Below are positions 62,009-64,000 of a stretch of 64,000 bases of DNA, piece by piece. A model generated the notes under the pieces. It was not told the DNA's origin. It saw nothing but the letters and a program-made list of their open reading frames with translations, and searched no databases. The stretch's first letter is position 1. Each line of letters opens with the position of its first letter. A program made the translations under genes and the position numbers. Source of the DNA: CAVQDV01 sp963711375 (lineage in GTDB: Bacteria; Pseudomonadota; Gammaproteobacteria; Coxiellales; Coxiellaceae). The DNA lies in contig CAVQDV010000005.1 in assembly GCA_963711375.1 (NCBI GenBank), positions 2,170,001-2,234,000 on the forward strand. The letters are read 5' to 3'.

Positions 62009-62999
62009 TTCTCGATGGTATTCTAAAAAGAGTCCTTTTTATTGGAAGCTTTTAGTGCCTGCAGAGGGTATCTATCGGGGTGTTATCAGACTTCGAAGGG
62101 CCTGCTATCGCAGGAACATTTTTAAATCGCATCGCTTACCCGTCCCGGTTATTGTGGTGGGAAATATTACGGTGGGCGGCGTTGGAAAAACTCCGTTAAC
62201 CGCAGCACTACTCGAATTTTTGAAAAAAAATAATTTCCGTCCAGGAATTATTTCCAGAGGGTATAAAGGCAAAGCCGCTTCTTGGCCCCAAATCGTGGAT
62301 GAAAATTCAAACCCGATTTTGCTTGGTGATGAGCCAGTATTATTAGCTCAAAAAACGGCTTCTCCAGTGGTGGTTGGGCCAAATCGAGTTCTGGCTGCTA
62401 AGAAATTGCTGGAAAAATTTAATGTTAACCTCATCATTTCAGACGATGGATTGCAACATTATGCTCTAGAGCGTGATATTGAAATTGCCGTCATCGATGG
62501 TGAGCGTCAATTTGGAAATGGGCATTGTCTGCCGTTTGGCCCATTGCGCGAGCCTCAAAAACGCTTAGAAACAGCCGATTTTATCGTGATAAATGGAGAG
62601 ACTAAATTCTCTTCAGAGTATAAAATGAAATATCAAATAGCCGATTTATTTTGTTTACAAAATCCTCAGGAAAGAAAATCCCTATCTGAATTTAAAAATA
62701 CTACAGTGCATGCCTTTGCAGGCATAGGCAATCCAAAACGATTTTTTCAAACCTTGCAGGAAAATGGTCTTACTATCATCGAGCATCCTTTACCGGATCA
62801 TCACCATTACCAGCCCGAGGATTTCGACAAAATTCCATCAGATGAAATCATCATCATGACAGAAAAAGATGCGATAAAATGCCGATTTTTAAAAAACCCT
62901 AAAGCCTGGGTTTTGCCCATTCAAGCGGAACTTTCCCAAGAATTTTTTTTGGACCTCCTAAAAAAATTGAAAGGACTCAATTACAGGAGTTCCTACTGA
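61995..62999 (+). CDS. lpxK: Tetraacyldisaccharide 4'-kinase
   Basis: 334 residues from the ATG at 61995 (MSWVDSRWYSKK), inside the msbA end; an upstream start at 61944 would add a non-homologous extension. P-loop GNITVGGVGKTP at about 55-66, then GIISRGYKGK, GDEPVLLAQKT and DDGLQHYALERDI, all LpxK hallmarks. Phosphorylates the lipid A disaccharide at the inner membrane. The last codons (RSSY-stop) lie in a degenerate half-copy of the 28-bp palindrome family. Confidence 0.95.
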   Translation: MSWVDSRWYSKKSPFYWKLLVPAEGIYRGVIRLRRACYRRNIFKSHRLPVPVIVVGNITVGGVGKTPLTAALLEFLKKNNFRPGIISRGYKGKAASWPQIVDENSNPILLGDEPVLLAQKTASPVVVGPNRVLAAKKLLEKFNVNLIISDDGLQHYALERDIEIAVIDGERQFGNGHCLPFGPLREPQKRLETADFIVINGETKFSSEYKMKYQIADLFCLQNPQERKSLSEFKNTTVHAFAGIGNPKRFFQTLQENGLTIIEHPLPDHHHYQPEDFDKIPSDEIIIMTEKDAIKCRFLKNPKAWVLPIQAELSQEFFLDLLKKLKGLNYRSSY

Positions 63000-63093
63000 A
63001 AGATACGCATATTATCCATCAAAATCCCGAAAATTGCATATCCTCTGTAGGCACCTTATACTGTAGATAGGATCACATTGCAGAGGGAATTGT

Positions 63094-64000
63094 ATGTTGT
63101 TAATTTGGTGGATTTGTTTTTTAGCGATTTTGTTTACTCTTAGCTTTTTAAGGGCTTCTTTAAGGGTATGGGCTGTTGCTCTTGGCGCTTTTTTGTTAGT
63201 CATCAGTTACCTAAGCCATTTTCATCCTTTTTGGATTGGTCTTGATTGGGTGATTTTCGCGGCAGTTTTTATCCCACTGCTCATTACACCGCTTCGTCGA
63301 CTATTGCTCACTCATCATATTCTTAAGGTGTATCGCAATGCGATGCCAACCTTGTCAGAAACGGAAAAGCAGGCCCTAACAGCAGGAACCGTTGGTTGGA
63401 CAAAAGATCTTTTTTCCGGTATGCCAGATTGGCAAATATTGCTTCAAATGAAAAAACCCACCTTATCAACACTTGAAAAAGAATTTTTAGATGGTCCAAC
63501 AGAAGAGCTCTGTACCATGATCGATAACTGGTCCATTAGCCAAAGTATGCAAGTTCCGGAGGAAGTGCTTAGTTTTATTAAAAATCACGGTTTTTTTGGG
63601 ATGATTATTCCCAAGCAATATGGTGGCTTGGAATTTTCGGCGTATGCGCATTCTGAAGTCATTACAAAAATTTGTTCCATCAGCACCGCTGTTGGAACGA
63701 TTGTATCTGTCCCGAATTCTTTAGGACCCGCTGAATTGCTATTGCATTACGGAACAGAGGAACAAAAAAATTATTATTTGCCTCGTTTAGCAAAAGGGGA
63801 AGAAATACCCTGTTTTGCTTTGACAAGCCCAGTGGCTGGATCGGACGCGGGCTCTATTGAAGACTTTGGAATTGTGTTCGTAAAAGATGGAAAGCCTCAT
63901 TTAAAATTAACCTGGAAGAAACGTTATATTACTTTGGCTCCAATTGCGACGGTTATTGGTTTGGCTTTTAAATTATACGATCCTGATAAAATCTTGGGCC
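63094..64000 (+). CDS. fadE: Acyl-CoA dehydrogenase FadE-like, 3' end outside window
   Basis: At least 302 residues, running off the window. The ATG at 63094 follows AGAGGGAAT. As in FadE, two to three N-terminal membrane helices (WWICFLAILFTLSF and WVIFAAVFIPLLITP) precede the catalytic domain, which shows GFFGMIIPKQYGGLEFSAYA, a region ending ...AVGTIVSVPNSLGP, and the flavin motif CFALTSPVAGSDAGS. It catalyses the first step of fatty-acid beta-oxidation. E. coli FadE has about 815 residues, so roughly 500 are missing. Confidence 0.9.
   Translation, partial: MLLIWWICFLAILFTLSFLRASLRVWAVALGAFLLVISYLSHFHPFWIGLDWVIFAAVFIPLLITPLRRLLLTHHILKVYRNAMPTLSETEKQALTAGTVGWTKDLFSGMPDWQILLQMKKPTLSTLEKEFLDGPTEELCTMIDNWSISQSMQVPEEVLSFIKNHGFFGMIIPKQYGGLEFSAYAHSEVITKICSISTAVGTIVSVPNSLGPAELLLHYGTEEQKNYYLPRLAKGEEIPCFALTSPVAGSDAGSIEDFGIVFVKDGKPHLKLTWKKRYITLAPIATVIGLAFKLYDPDKILG

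Noticed and set aside
1..64000. tRNA, rRNA or CRISPR loci
   Set aside because: No T-loop/anticodon patterns, rRNA segments or regularly spaced direct repeats were recognised by eye; a tRNAscan or CRISPR search would be decisive.

Overview
The window looks like chromosomal DNA of a low-GC gammaproteobacterium of the order Legionellales, probably Coxiellaceae-like; I cannot name the genus. The housekeeping genes are gammaproteobacterial: holD-rimI, lptF-lptG, rpsO-pnp, comEC-msbA-lpxK, tam and an fnr with four iron-sulfur cysteines. Between them lie large, lysine- and glutamate-rich proteins with no enzyme signature. Four of these carry upstream sequences matching the PmrA box known from Legionella and Coxiella effector genes.

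Layout. 1-6.3 kb: an ankyrin-repeat protein with three PAM2-like motifs near its C-terminus, an 825-aa protein built from an internal duplication, and a small hydrophilic protein. 6.4-10.3 kb: hemW, a protein of 45-residue helical repeats behind a PmrA-like box, and glpK. 10.3-14.2 kb: a long inverted repeat, a 287-bp internally deleted IS200/IS605-like element, a lysine-degradation pair (ALDH7-like and saccharopine dehydrogenase-like), and holD-rimI. 14.2-20.7 kb: 286-aa and 1843-aa unknown proteins, each with a PmrA-like box. 20.8-27 kb: a Rap1a/Tai-like exported protein, an intact hicAB, a palindrome cluster, two exported proteins (one with a complete DNase I-type active site) and tam. 27-31.2 kb: glutaryl-CoA dehydrogenase, both ETF subunits and a split FUSC-type transporter.

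31.3-33.5 kb is a gene graveyard: hicB with an internally deleted hicA, a 5'-truncated proB, a higA stub, a tacT-like toxin interrupted by the second copy of the 287-bp element, and the tail of its tacA-like antitoxin. 33.5-35.7 kb: a DUF347-type membrane protein and an AAA ATPase behind twin palindromic operators. 35.7-42.7 kb: valS, a membrane-anchored phosphatase, lptF, lptG and an MFS carrier. 42.7-54.6 kb: three more unknown proteins (one with a PmrA-like box) interleaved with fnr, purB, nucleotide-sugar genes, a hydroxyacyl-CoA dehydrogenase, pgi and sodC. 54.7-64 kb: rpsO, pnp, a lipase-like hydrolase, comEC, msbA, lpxK and the start of a fadE-like gene.

Working picture: an intracellular or host-associated bacterium with scattered candidate Dot/Icm effectors under PmrA-type control, amino-acid (lysine) and glycerol catabolism, and decaying toxin-antitoxin loci. 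The effector and PmrA assignments are inference from motifs; neither a secretion system nor pmrA itself is in the window. No tRNA, rRNA or CRISPR array was recognised.
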